Assembly: GCA_964016985.1 (NCBI GenBank)
Contig: OZ024823.1
Coordinates: forward strand, 60,838,014-60,902,013
DNA length: 64,000 nt
Origin: Anodontia alba
Lineage: Eukaryota > Mollusca > Bivalvia > Lucinida > Lucinidae
Direction: 5' to 3'
Shown here: positions 20,754-31,900 of the stretch, piece after piece
Layout of the letters: each line of letters starts with the position of its first letter
Position numbering within the stretch: position 1 is the first letter of the stretch
Position numbers and translations under genes: made by a program
Notes under the pieces: generated by a model
Told to the model about the DNA's origin: nothing
Database searches by the model: none
What the model saw: the letters and a program-made list of their open reading frames with translations, nothing else

Positions 20754-23088
20754 AGCTCACCTGAGCTCTGCTCAGGATGAGCTATTGTGATCACTTTTCG
20801 TCCGTCGTCCGTCCGTCCGTCCGTCCGTCCGTGCGTCCATCCGTCCGTCCGTCCGTCCGTTAACATTTTCAAACAACTTCTCCTCTGAAACCGCTGAGCC
20901 AATTTTGCTCAAATTTCATATGGAGCCTCCTTAGGGTGGGGGAACGAAAAATTGCTAAAATGGTCACGGTCCGTTGACCAAGATGGCCGCCACGCCCATA
21001 TATGGTAAAAACCTTTAAAAATCTTCTTCTCCAGAACCGAGAATGCCTTGGGGCTGAACCTTTGCAGGAATCATCGGGGACGGGAGGTCTACCAAAATTG
21101 CTAAAAGAATTGTCGTATGTTGACGTTTGACCTTTTTATGGCAAGGTCAAGTTTGCTTCCCTATGCATTTGTATGGGAAAAACCTTTAAAAATCTTCTTC
21201 TCCAAAACCGAGTATGCCTTATGGCTGAATCTTTGCATATATCTTTGGGAACAGGAGAGCTACCAAAATTGCTAAAGAAATGGTCGTACATTGACATTTG
21301 ACCTTTTTACGGTAAGGTCAGTTTTGCTTCCTTATGCATTTGTATGGGAAAAATGTTCAGAATTTCAAACAACTTCTCCTCTGGAGCCTCTGGGCCAATT
21401 TAGCTCAAATTTCATATGGAGCCTCCTTAGGGTGGGGGAACGAAAACTTGATAAAATGGTCGCGGTCCGTTGACCAAGATGGCCGCCCTGCCCATATATG
21501 GTAAAAACCTTTAAAAATCTTCTTCTTCAGAACCGAGAATGCCTTTGGGCTGAACCTTTGCAGGAATCATCGGGGACGGGAGGTCTACCAAAATTGCTAA
21601 AAGAATTGTCGTACGTTGACGTTTGACCTTTTTACGGCAAGGTCAAGTTAGCTTTTCTGTTCATTTGTATGGGAAAAACCTTTAAAAATCTTCTTCTCCA
21701 AAACCGAGCATGCCTTATGGCTGAATCTTTGCATATATCTTCGGGAACAGGAGGGCTACCAAATTTTGCTAAAATAATGGTCGTACATTGACATTTGACC
21801 TTTTTACGTTAAGATCAGTTTTGCTTCCTTATGCATTTGTATGGGAAAAATGTTCAGAATTTCAAACAACTTCTCCTCTGGAGCCTCTGGGCCAATTTTG
21901 CTCAAATTTCATATGGAGCCTCCTTAGGTAGGGGGAACAAAAGATTGCTAAAATGGTCACGGTTCGTTGACCAAGGTGGGCGCCATGCCCATATATGGTA
22001 AAAACCTTTATAGATCTTCTTCTCTAGAACTGAGGATGCTTTGGGGCTGAATGTTTGCATAAATCATCGGAGACAGGGGGTCTACCAAAGTTGCTAAAAT
22101 AATGGTCATACATTGACATTTGACCTTTTTACGGCAAGGTCAAGTTGCTTCCTTATGCATTTGCATGGGAAAAAACATTTAAAAATCTTATTCTCCAAAA
22201 CCGAGGATGGCTTGTGGCTGAATCTTTGCATATATCATCTGGAACGGGGGGTCTACCAAAGTTGCTAAAATAATTGTCATACATTGACATTTAACCATTT
22301 TACGGCGAGGTCAAGTTTGCTTCTGTATGCATTTGTATGGGCCCCATACATTAGTATGGAAAAAATGTTGATAATTTCAAATGGCTTTTCCTCTGAAGCC
22401 TCCGGGCCAGTGTTGCTCAAATTTCATGCGGAACCTCCGTGGGCAGGAGAATGAAAGATTGCTAAAATGGGTATGGTCCATTGATCAAAATGGCTGCCAT
22501 GCCCATATATGGTAAAAGCCTTTAAAAATCTTCTTCTCCATAACCAAATAAGCCCTGGGTCCTAATCTTTGCACAAATTACGGGGGACAGGAGATCTACC
22601 AAAATTGCTCAAATGATGGTTCTATGTTGACATTTGACCTTTTTGCCTCCAAGGTCAAATTTGCTTCCCTATTTGTGTAGGCCGTATACATTTATATTGA
22701 AAGTATCGAAGTGACTTGTAGATCAACAGTAGTTAAAATTGTTCTGATTGGAAATCTAAGATGGCCATCATCTGGTTTATATTTATAATATTTCCCTGCC
22801 ACTGTGCTGTTTACATGTATAAAATCACGATTCTTCAGAAACCACTTAGCCAATTTCCACCAAATTTCACATTGATCCTTCTGTTGAATGTGATTGATAG
22901 TTTATTCAAATGATCATGCTCCATTGACTGTCAGGCCCATATATTCTTCTTCAAAACTAAGAACTGCTCAAATGATGATATTTTCATTAGTTGCGATGAT
23001 AGGATTGGAAAAATGTTGCATAACGTCTGCATGTCTGCAGTGGCTATGTCACTCAGGTGAGCGAATCGTGGCCCGTGGGCCTCTTGTT
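20754..23088 (+). mobile_element. Tandem-core element B, complete
   Basis: Head agctcacctgagc with gctcaggatgagct after a T run, then a (CCGT)n tract. Core higher-order units of about 500 bp repeat 'caaacaacttctcctctg', 'gctcaaatttcatatggagc', 'accaagatggccgccatg' and 'gacctttttacggcaaggtc'. The tail has gtcactcaggtgagcg, hairpin ggcccgtgggcc and the end ctcttgtt, followed by Ts. ORFs on both strands are repeat shadows. Confidence 0.85.
20798..20860. repeat. (CCGT)n microsatellite
   Basis: About 14 near-perfect CCGT units just after the head of element B. Shorter versions occupy the same place in the related elements. Confidence 0.9.
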
Positions 23089-23409
23089 TTTTAAGTGTCT
23101 TAAATGGTTCCCCGTTTACACGTGACTGTCATGTGACTTTCTAGTCACGTGACCATCCCTTCTCCAGTAAAATGGCCACCTACGATCGGCAAATTGTATG
23201 TGAAAATTCCATGTAATTCGAGGCAAAATTAAGGGAGTAATGACCTCGAGTAGAGGTACTGCCTCTTACAGGCTTGATTCATTTTTTTCTTAGCAGCCTA
23301 AGGGTTAAGCGCTTGTTTGAGGTTCTTGTAGGGTCAGGCCTCAGATTATCTTTCTTACCTCTGCAATGTATATATTTATTTATTATTATTATTATTTTTT
23401 TATTTTTTT

Positions 23410-23622
23410 TATTATGCATAAATCCTGACCTCCAACAGGCACATAATCACAATCAAACTGTTCATCATCTATTACTTTGTTTATTGGTCAATCATGTGTA
23501 AATATGTAAATAATGAGGGCCTCATGGAAGATTAGCTATTACATGTTCTCCATTTGTATGCGCTAAATGTTGTAACCCTCTATAAATAAAGTCTTTACTT
23601 ACTTACTTACTTACTTACTTAT
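23410..23622 (+). mobile_element. Probable 3' end of a non-LTR retrotransposon
   Basis: The stretch ends 'gttgtaaccctctataaata' + 'aagtcttt' and an (ACTT)n tail at 23595-23620, as in the 3' UTR tails of many invertebrate LINEs. A short upstream frame reads L-L-C-I-N-P-D but is too short to assign to a reverse transcriptase. Confidence 0.45.
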
Positions 23623-23639
23623 CTGCCTACAGCACATCT

Positions 23640-23850
23640 GTATTTTAGTTTCAGGATAATAACTTTAGTAAATCTCAATGGATTTTCACCAAATATGATA
23701 TGTGCATTGATATTGTGGAGATCCGGTTTGGGATTGCTCATTGGCAAAATTCATCAATTTTTGAGACTTGTCTGCCCGCAACATGTTAATGGTGGGGTAT
23801 TATCATTTTATGTTTTTATTGTAAGAAAAGAATGATAACTTTGCTCAACT
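23640..23850. repeat. Degenerate tandem-core unit
   Basis: 'gataataactttagtaaatc', 'ttttcaccaaatatgatatg' and 'attgatattgtggagatccg' match the units at 19690-20060. Confidence 0.45.
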
Positions 23851-24099
23851 ATAAGCCAGGCATGATTAACTTCTAATCAGCTAATACCTTTACAGCGAGA
23901 CTCCAATTCAGCTTTTGAGTCCTACTGACATTTCAGATTCTGAAATCTGATCTCTTGACAAGTTGGTTAAGAAGTTGTGAATGATCTTTTTCACCTGTTT
24001 TAGAACATTTTATTATAATTCCTTATAAATTTCTTAAGTAATAAAAGAAGTGTGAGAATTATGGTTCACTGCAATACCAATATAACATGAAAGCGTTAT

Positions 24100-24440
24100 A
24101 AGGGAGAAACATTTACCTGGCCCGCAGTTGAAAATGACACCATTATAAAAGACAATGTGTGGTATTTGTGTTCACCATTTTGCATATTTTCGGTCTATTA
24201 TCTTGTTATTAAAGCTATTGTGAATATCGGATAAACAGATTAACGCTGATGGTTTTGTTTTCATTTATAATTCCCTCTTTTAGCTATCACATGTTGAAAG
24301 CATCCAGAAAAAAAAACAAATCACATACTCCTGTCCTGCTTTGTTGCTTATTTGCCAAGAATGGATATCACAAATGCGGGTAAAAATGTACTTTTTTTAT
24401 AAAAAATACCGCAAGGTGCATGCTGACACCTTGGGTTCGT
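24100..24440. repeat. Sequence shared with the TA element at 52188-53459
   Basis: 'gcagttgaaaatgacaccat', 'ggataaacagattaacgctg' and 'tgttgcttatttgccaagaa' align in order with 52545-52800. Another, older copy of the same family, without recognised TIRs here. Confidence 0.6.
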
Positions 24441-25290
24441 GTCAATGGTGATTTGAGGTTCATCTCGTCATGTTTTGCATTTTCGGCGAACAATACTATT
24501 GTATTTCGTTTTATTATTATCAATAATTTATAATTGTTTTTTTTTTTTTGTTTGTTTGATTTTATTTTTGGTCATCATTTTTGCACTCAAGTTGTAAAAC
24601 AAAATCAGCTCTAAATGCACTTGACTGTCACATGACAACCACTTGCGGTAATTTTAAAAATGGTGATGCACCCGGATTGATGCAGTTTGCAATGGCATGT
24701 GAGATCTCATTTTGGCAGCTTTCTTTACTTTATCGACTGTCACCAGGTAGGTTGGGTGCAGTGGACTGTAAAGGTAATAGTAACTGGTATGCATCACCTT
24801 AGATCATCAAATGACCGTAAAGCTTAAGATTATTGAAAACAAATGCATTTTTGCTACACAATTTTCTGTATTTTAATAACAAAAATTGTTGCTACTGATC
24901 AACCACGTTAATAATACTGATATCCATTGTAAAATGATCAGCATTATATCAGCGTTGCATTGTATTGCTTTTGTATATTGCTTTTGTATAGGATAGGACA
25001 CAGTCGATAAAGTGAAGAAAGTTGCTAAAATGAGATCTCGCATGACATTGCAAATTGCATCAATCCGGGTGTGTCACCATTTTTAAAATTACTGCAAGTG
25101 GTTATTATATGACAGTCACATGCATTTAGAGCTGATTTTGTTTTACAACTTGCGTGCAAAAATGATGACCAAAAATAAAAAACAAACAAAAAAAAAAACA
25201 ATTATAAATTATTGATAATAATAAAACAAAATACAATAGTAATGAATAATGCAAAACACTGTTGAGATGAATCTCAAGTCACCATTGTCG
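24441..25290. repeat. Large inverted repeat, arms of about 300 bp
   Basis: Left arm 24441-24740, right arm 25000-25290, spacer 259 bp. Arms match from 'gtcaatggtgatttgaggtt' / 'gagatgaatctcaagtcacc' down to 'tatcgactgt' / 'acagtcgata', with scattered mismatches. RNA from here would fold into a long double-stranded stem. Confidence 0.85.
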
Positions 25291-25551
25291 TTTTTTCTGT
25301 GGAAGGTTTGAAATACAGAATAGAATAGCACATTATCTATAGGTTAAGTATTACTATTTAAAATATGTTTTACTTATAAAAACTTCAGTTTGTAAAGAAG
25401 AATTGTTTTTTTGCTGTAACAGCTTTTTAGATAGTATTTAACAGCATACAGCTCAGTATAACTAAATTATAGTGGTAAGGGGCGTCAAACCCTAGAAAAC
25501 CACATATACCATTTTTATGGAGAAGTAAAAAAAAAATCAGTACTTTAATTT

Positions 25552-25780
25552 ATTTACGGTAAATATCCTAAAATTTTGTATACCAACATTTCTGACAAAA
25601 TGGCATATGCAAACAGTGTAGATGCAGATCAGACTGCTTCTGAAGGAGCAGTCTGATTAGGGTCTACACTGTTTGCTATTCCACACACAAAGTATTTTAA
25701 GAAACATTTGCATAAAAAGCAAAATTTAGGCGAAAAAAGTATGGAATAAAGTGTTTAAAATTTTAGGACATTTACTGTAT
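25552..25780. mobile_element. HP-B MITE with a 'ttttaggacatttactgta' terminus
   Basis: Outer arms tacggtaaatatcctaaaat and the inverse of 'attttaggacatttactgta'. The inner hairpin is 'gcagatcagactgcttctga' / 'gcagtctgattagggtctac'. A sibling lies at 26300-26490, sharing 'tctgacaaaatggcatatgc' and 'aaaaagtatggaataaa'. Confidence 0.65.
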
Positions 25781-26299
25781 TTATTTATTTATTTGTTTAT
25801 TTATTCATATATTTATTTGCTTAAAAAACAGCAGCTTATAGCGAGCTTTGCCTTGGTATATGCCTTCCCAACTCTATATGGGATATAAGCCCCTTTCTGC
25901 TAGTCCATGGCTCAGCTGACCTATCCCATTTAATTTCTAACTGACAGAGCGAAGCGCAGTACACAGGATGATATTTGGGCCCTGCTGTTTATCCCCACAG
26001 TACCAACAAATTGGGGACTATGCTGGTATCTATAATGTTGTCTGGTTTATTGTACATTGTGGATAAATATAAACCCTTACGTCTGATTTTGTTATTGTCT
26101 ATATTTTCCAGTATTGTACTGCAATTACATAAACAGAAAGACAAATGTACCATTGTTGGTTGTTAGTTCTGTTGTCTACCCCATCAATTACAAATGATAT
26201 GCAGTAAAAGGGTCCTTACACCATAATTTTATGTGATTTGAAGGTTTCTATTTGCCTGCATGTACAATACATGCTCTCTGGTAGGGACAGTTCTTTTAT
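25781..26299. other. (ATTT)-rich tract and unassigned intron
   Basis: 25782-25830 is an ATTT-rich simple repeat. From 25830 to 26299 I recognise nothing. Confidence 0.35.
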
Positions 26300-26490
26300 G
26301 ACATTTTTTAAAATTTCTGACAAAATGGCATATGCAACAGTGCACACCCAGATCAGACAGCTCCTGAACAGTCTGATCAGGATCTACACTGTTTGCCATT
26401 CCACTACTTTTTTTAAGACACATGCATAAAAAACATAAATTTAGGCAAAAAAGTATGGAATAAAATGTTCAAAACTTTAGAACACTTGCT
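26300..26490. mobile_element. HP-B MITE, second copy
   Basis: 'cagatcagacagctcctgaa' / 'cagtctgatcaggatctaca' core with the same outer sequence as 25552-25780. Small ORFs here are shadows. Confidence 0.6.
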
Positions 26491-26771
26491 ATATTTGGCA
26501 GTGTTCATTGATTCTGTAAGCAATGATTCAGAGACCTGAACAGCCTGTACAAGGGGGCAGGCTGATTGGTGCCCTCCTGACCCATATATAGTGTAAGGGC
26601 CTTTCCTACACATCAGATGCATACAAATGTTATAAATGTAAAGCAGTTCACCTTTGTTACAGTAAGTACTCCTTACCTTGGTTGCCCGGAAAATTAGGTC
26701 ATCAGTTTAACCCTGAAAGAGCTTCATTGCAACTGCAGCAGATAAACAGTTTGATCTTTTTTACTTATTTT

Positions 26772-27168
26772 TATGCCCCCACCTGCCAAAGGCAGCAGTG
26801 GGGCATATAGGGTTTTGCCATGATGTTACATCCGCAGGTGTGTATGTCATGTTTGTAACCAGAGTCTAACAAAAGTTTAAGTTTACTTTCAAATTTACGT
26901 CCAAGTACAGATCTACGTTTCTCTTTGAGGTCATAACTTGGGTACCTTTTATGCTAGGAAGTTGAAATAAGGTATGCTACTTGTCCAGACCTAAACCTTC
27001 AACTATGTGCTAAAGTTGCCCCTGGGTCTTGCCCTGGGGTGGGCTAGGGTCATAATATATGTCAGATCAGATCGAGCATTTAGAAAATATTTGTTGAAAT
27101 ATATGCATCCAGATGTTGTTGTAATATGGGCAAAGACCAAAGGGCAGGGGCATCTGGGTACTTGTTTC
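26772..27168 (+). mobile_element. Tandem-core-family element N, single core
   Basis: Head atgcccccacctgcc / ggcagcagtggggcat. Tail ggcaggggcat (inverse of the head) then gtacttgttt. It is only about 400 bp and has no tandem array, so it may show the basal form of this class. Element C starts six bases later. Confidence 0.65.
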
Positions 27169-27173
27169 TTTTT

Positions 27174-28973
27174 AGCTCACCTGAGCTATGCTCAGGATGA
27201 GCTATAGTGATCACTTTTCGTCCGTCCTCCGTCTGTGCGTCCGTCCGTCTATTAACATTTTCAAACGACTTCTCCTCTGAAGCCCCTGAGCCAATTTTGC
27301 TCAAATTTCATATGGAGCCTCCTTAGGTTGGGGGAACGAAAGATTGCTAAAATGGTCACAGTCCGTTGACCAAAATGCCTGCCATGCCCATATATGGTAA
27401 AAACCTTTGAAAATCTTCTTCTCCAGAATGGAGGATGCCTTGGGGCTGAAATTACAACAAGGTCAAGTTTGCTTCCCTATGCATTTGTATGGGTAAAAAC
27501 CTTTAAAAATCTTCTTCTCCAAAACCGAGGAGGCCTTGTGGCTGAATCTTTGCATATATCATTGGGAACGGAAGGTCTACCAAAGTTGCTAAAATAATGG
27601 TTGTACATTGACATTTGACTTTTTTAGTGTAAGGTCAAGTTTGCTTCCTTATGCATTTGAAAAATGTTCAGAATTTCAAACGACTTCTCCTCTGGAGCCT
27701 CTGGGCCAATGTTGCTCAAATTTCATTTGGAGCCTCCCTGGACCAGGGGAATAAAAGATTGCTAAAATGGTTGCCATCCATTGACCAAGATGGCCGCCAT
27801 GCCCATATATGGTAAAAACCTTTAAAATCTTCTTCTCCAGAACCGAGGATGCCTTGTGGCAGAATCTTTGCAGAAATCATCGGGGACTTGCGGTCTACCA
27901 AAGTTGCTAAAATAATGGTCATGCATTGACATTTGACCTTTTTACTGGGAGGTCAAGTTTGCTTTTATATGCATTTGTATGGGCCCCATACATTTGTATG
28001 GAGAGGTTGGCAACATTCTTTCGTATAGATTGATTATGAAATATTTTCTACGATCATTCTCTCCCTTCCGCTGATTCAAGAAGGGTAATTGTCACTTTCT
28101 GGCGAAAGAATGTGCACAATACTGGTTAACCGCTTAGAGGACTAAGCCTGCCCAGTAAACGTTAGGTAAACTGACTGCGCTCGACATGACCCCATTGGGT
28201 TGACTGGGCCGTAAAACGTCAACCTTAACACAAACAAACATTTGTATAGAAAAAATGTAGATGATTTCAAATGACTTCTCCTCTGAAGTCTCTGGGCCAG
28301 TGTTGCTCATATTTCATGTGCAGCCTCCTTGGGCAGGAGAATGAAAGATTGCTAAAATGGGCATGGTCCATTGATCAAAATGGCTGCCATGCCCATATAT
28401 GGTAAAAACCCTTAAAAATCTTCTTCTCCAGAACCAAATAAGCCCTAGTCGCTAATCTTTGCACAAATTATGGGGGACAGGAGATCTACCAAAATTGCTA
28501 AAATGATGGTTCTATGTTGACATTTGACCTTTTTATCTCCAAGGTCAAATTTGCTTCCCCATGCATTTGTATGGGCCATATACATTTATATTGGAAGTAT
28601 TTAAGTGACTTGTACAGTAGCTAAAATCATTCTGATTGGAAATCTAAGATGGCCGTCATTGTGTTTATGTTTATTATATTTCCCTGCCACTGTGCTGTTT
28701 ACATGTATAAAATCATGATTCTTCAGAAACCACTTAGCCAATTTCCACCAAATTTCACATTGATGCTACTGTTGAAATGTGATTGATAGTTTATTCAAAT
28801 GATCACGCTCCAGTGACTGTCAGGTCCATTTATTCTTCTTCTCTAAGAACTGCTCAAATGATGATCTTTGCATTAGTTGTGATGATAGGATTGGAAATAT
28901 GTTGCATAACATCTGCATATCTGCAGTGGATATGTCACTCAGTCGAGCAAGCCCTGGGTCATGGGCCTCTTGT
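27174..28973 (+). mobile_element. Tandem-core element C, complete
   Basis: Same subfamily as B. The head is agctcacctgagc / gctcaggatgagct. The tail is gtcactcagtcgagc, then gggtcatgggcc and ctcttgtt. The core is interrupted by a 5'-truncated SINE-A at 28012-28239. Confidence 0.8.
28012..28239 (+). mobile_element. SINE-A, 5'-truncated, inside element C
   Basis: Starts at gaggttggcaacattctttc, lacks the tRNA head and ends with cttaacacaaacaaac. The imperfect flanking repeat (catttgtatgg / catttgtatag) is compatible with a target duplication in a host unit that itself contains this word. Confidence 0.75.
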
Positions 28974-28976
28974 TTT

Positions 28977-31900
28977 AGTTCACCTGAGCTATGCTCAGGA
29001 TGAGTTATAAAAATCACTTTTTGTCCGTTTTCCGTCTGTGTGTCCTTGCTGTCTGTCCGTTAACATTTTCAAATGACTTCTCCTCTGAAGCTGCTGAGCC
29101 AGTTTTGCTCAAATTTCATGTGGAGCCTCCTTAGGTTGAGGGAACGAAAGATTGCTAAAATGGTAACAGTCCATTGACCAAGATGGCCACCATGCCGATA
29201 TATGTTAAAAACCTTTAAAAATCTTCTTCTCCAGAACCAAGGATGCCTTGTGGCTGAATCTTTACATAAATCATCTAGGATGGGAGGTCTACCAAAGTTG
29301 CTAAAATAATGGTCGTACATTGACATTTGACCTTTTTACGGCGAGGTCAAGTTTGCTTCCCTAAGTTCTCAAAGTTCATTTGGAGCCTCCCTGAGGCAGG
29401 GGAATGAAAGATTGCTAAAATGGATGCCGTCCATTGACCAAAATGGCCACCATGCCCATATATGGTAAAAATCTTTAAAAATCTTTTTCTCCAGAACCGA
29501 AGATACTTTTGGCTGAGTCTTTGCATACCGGTAAATCATGGGGGATGGAAAGTCTACCAAAGTTGCTAAAATAATGGTTGTACATTGACATTTGACCTTT
29601 TTACGGCAAGGTCAAGTTTGCTTCCCTATGTATTTGTGTGGGAAAAATGTTGATAATTTCAAACGACGTTGATAATTTCAAACGACTTCTCCTCTTGACC
29701 TCTGGGCCAATGTTGCTCAAATTTCATTTGGAGCCTCCCTGGGGCAAGGGAATGAAAGATTGCTAAAATGGATGACGTCCATTGACCAAGATGGCGGCAT
29801 GCCCATATATGGTAAAAAAAATTTTTTAAAGGGTCTTACCATAATTATATGGGCATGGCAGCCGTCTTGGGAATGGGACGTCTACCAAAATTGCTAAAGT
29901 AATGGTTGTACATTGACATATGACCTTTTTACAGCAAGGTCAAGTTTGGCTTCCCAATGCATTGGTATGGGAAAAATGTTGAGAATTTCAAACGACTTCT
30001 CCTCGGGAGCCTCTAAGCCAATGTTGCTCAAATTTCATATGGAGCTTCCCTAGGGCAAGGGAGTGAAAGATTGCTAAAATGATTGCTGTCCATTGACCAA
30101 AATGGCCATGCCCATATTTAATAAAAAGCTTTAAAAATCTTCTTCTCCAGAACCGAGGATGCCTTGTGGCTGAATCTTTGCATAAATCATTGGGAACAGG
30201 AGGCCTACCAAAGTTGCTAAAATAATGGTCGTAAATTGACATTTGACCTTTTTATGGCAAGGTCAAGTTTGCTTCCCTATGCATTTGTATGGGAAAAATG
30301 TTGAGAATTTCAAATGACATCTCCTCTGGAGCCTCTGGACCAATGTTTCTCTAATTTCATTTGGAGCCTCCCTGAGGCAGGGGAATGAAAAATTGCTAAA
30401 ATGTCCATTGACCAAGATGGCTGACATGCCCATATATGGTAAAAACCTTTAAAAATCCTTTTCTCCAGAACCGAGGATGCCTTTTGGCTGAGTCTTTGCA
30501 AAAATCATCGGGGACGGGAGGTCTACCAAAGTTGCTAAAATAGTGGTTGTACATTGACATGTGACCTTTTTACTGCGAGGTCAAGTTTGTTTCCCTATGC
30601 ATTTGTATGGGAAAAATGTTGAGAATTTCAAACGACTTCTCCTCTTGACCTCTGGGTCAGTGTTGCTCAAATTTCATTTGGAGCCTCCCTGGGGCAAGGG
30701 AATGAAAGATTGCTAAAATGATTACTGTCCATTGACCAAAATGGCTGCCATGCCCATATATGGTAAAAAGCTTTAAAAATCTTCTCCAGAACTGAGGATG
30801 CCTCTTGGCTGAATCTTTGCATTAGTCATTGGGGTTGGGAGATCTACCAAAGTTGCTAAAATAATGGTCATACATTGACATTTGACCTTTTTACAGTAAG
30901 GTCAAGTTTGCTTCCCTATGCATTTGTATGGGAAAAATGTTGAGAATTTCAAATGACTTCTCCTCTGCAGCCTCTGGGCCAATGCTGCTCTAATTTCATT
31001 TCGAGCCTCTGTGAGGCAGGCAAATGCGATTGCTAAAATGGATGCCGTCCATTGACCAAGATGGCCACCATGCCCATATATGGTAAAAACCTTTAAAAAT
31101 CTTCTTCTCCAGAACAGCAGATGCCTTTTGGCTGAGTCTTTGCATAAATCATCGGGGACAGGAGGTCTACCAAAATTGCTAAAATAATGGTTGTTCATTG
31201 ACGTGACCTTTTTATGGCAAAGTCAAGTTTGCTTCCCTATGCATTGTGTGGCAAAATGTTGAGAATATCAAATGACTTCTCCCTTGGAGCCTCTGGCCAA
31301 TGTTGCTCAGATTTGATTTGGAGCCTACCGGGGCAAGGGAATGAAAGATTGCTAAAATGATTGCGGTCCATTGACCAAAATGGCCTTCATGCCCATATAT
31401 GGTTAAAAGGCTTTAAAAATCTTCTTCTCCAGAACAGAGTATGCCTTTTGGCTGAACCATTGCATAAATGGTCTACTAAAGTTGCTAAAATAATGGTCCT
31501 ACATGGACATTTGACCTTTTTATGGCAAGGTCAAGTTTGCTTCCCTATGCATTTGTATGGGAAAAATGTTGAGCATTTCAAATGACTTCTCCTCTGGAGC
31601 CTCTGGGCCAATGTTGCTCAAATTCCATTTGGAGCCTCCCTGGGGTAGGGGAATGAAAGATTGCTAAAATGGATGCTGTCCATTGACTAAAATGGCCACC
31701 ATGCCCATATATGGTAAAAACCTTTAAAAACCTTCTTCTCCAGAACCGACGATGCCTTGTGGCTGAATCTTTGCTTAAATCATCAGGGGCTGGTGCTTTA
31801 CCAAAGTTGCCAAAATAGTGGTCGTATATTGACATTTGACCTTTTTACCGCGAGGTCAAGTTTGCTTTTATATGCATTTGTATGGGCCCCATACATTTGT

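Larger units (their letters stand above)
20355..23304. mobile_element. TTAA-flanked element (composite, 2.95 kb)
   Basis: Perfect 15-bp terminal inverted repeats CCCTTAGGCTGCTAA start at 20355 and end at 23304, each next to TTAA (20351-20354; 23305-23308). This is piggyBac-like: TTAA target and CCC start. The interior holds a nested tandem-core element at 20754-23088. The original element was probably a short MITE of the HP-C kind ('gctaatcacaactattgtcg'). Confidence 0.75.
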
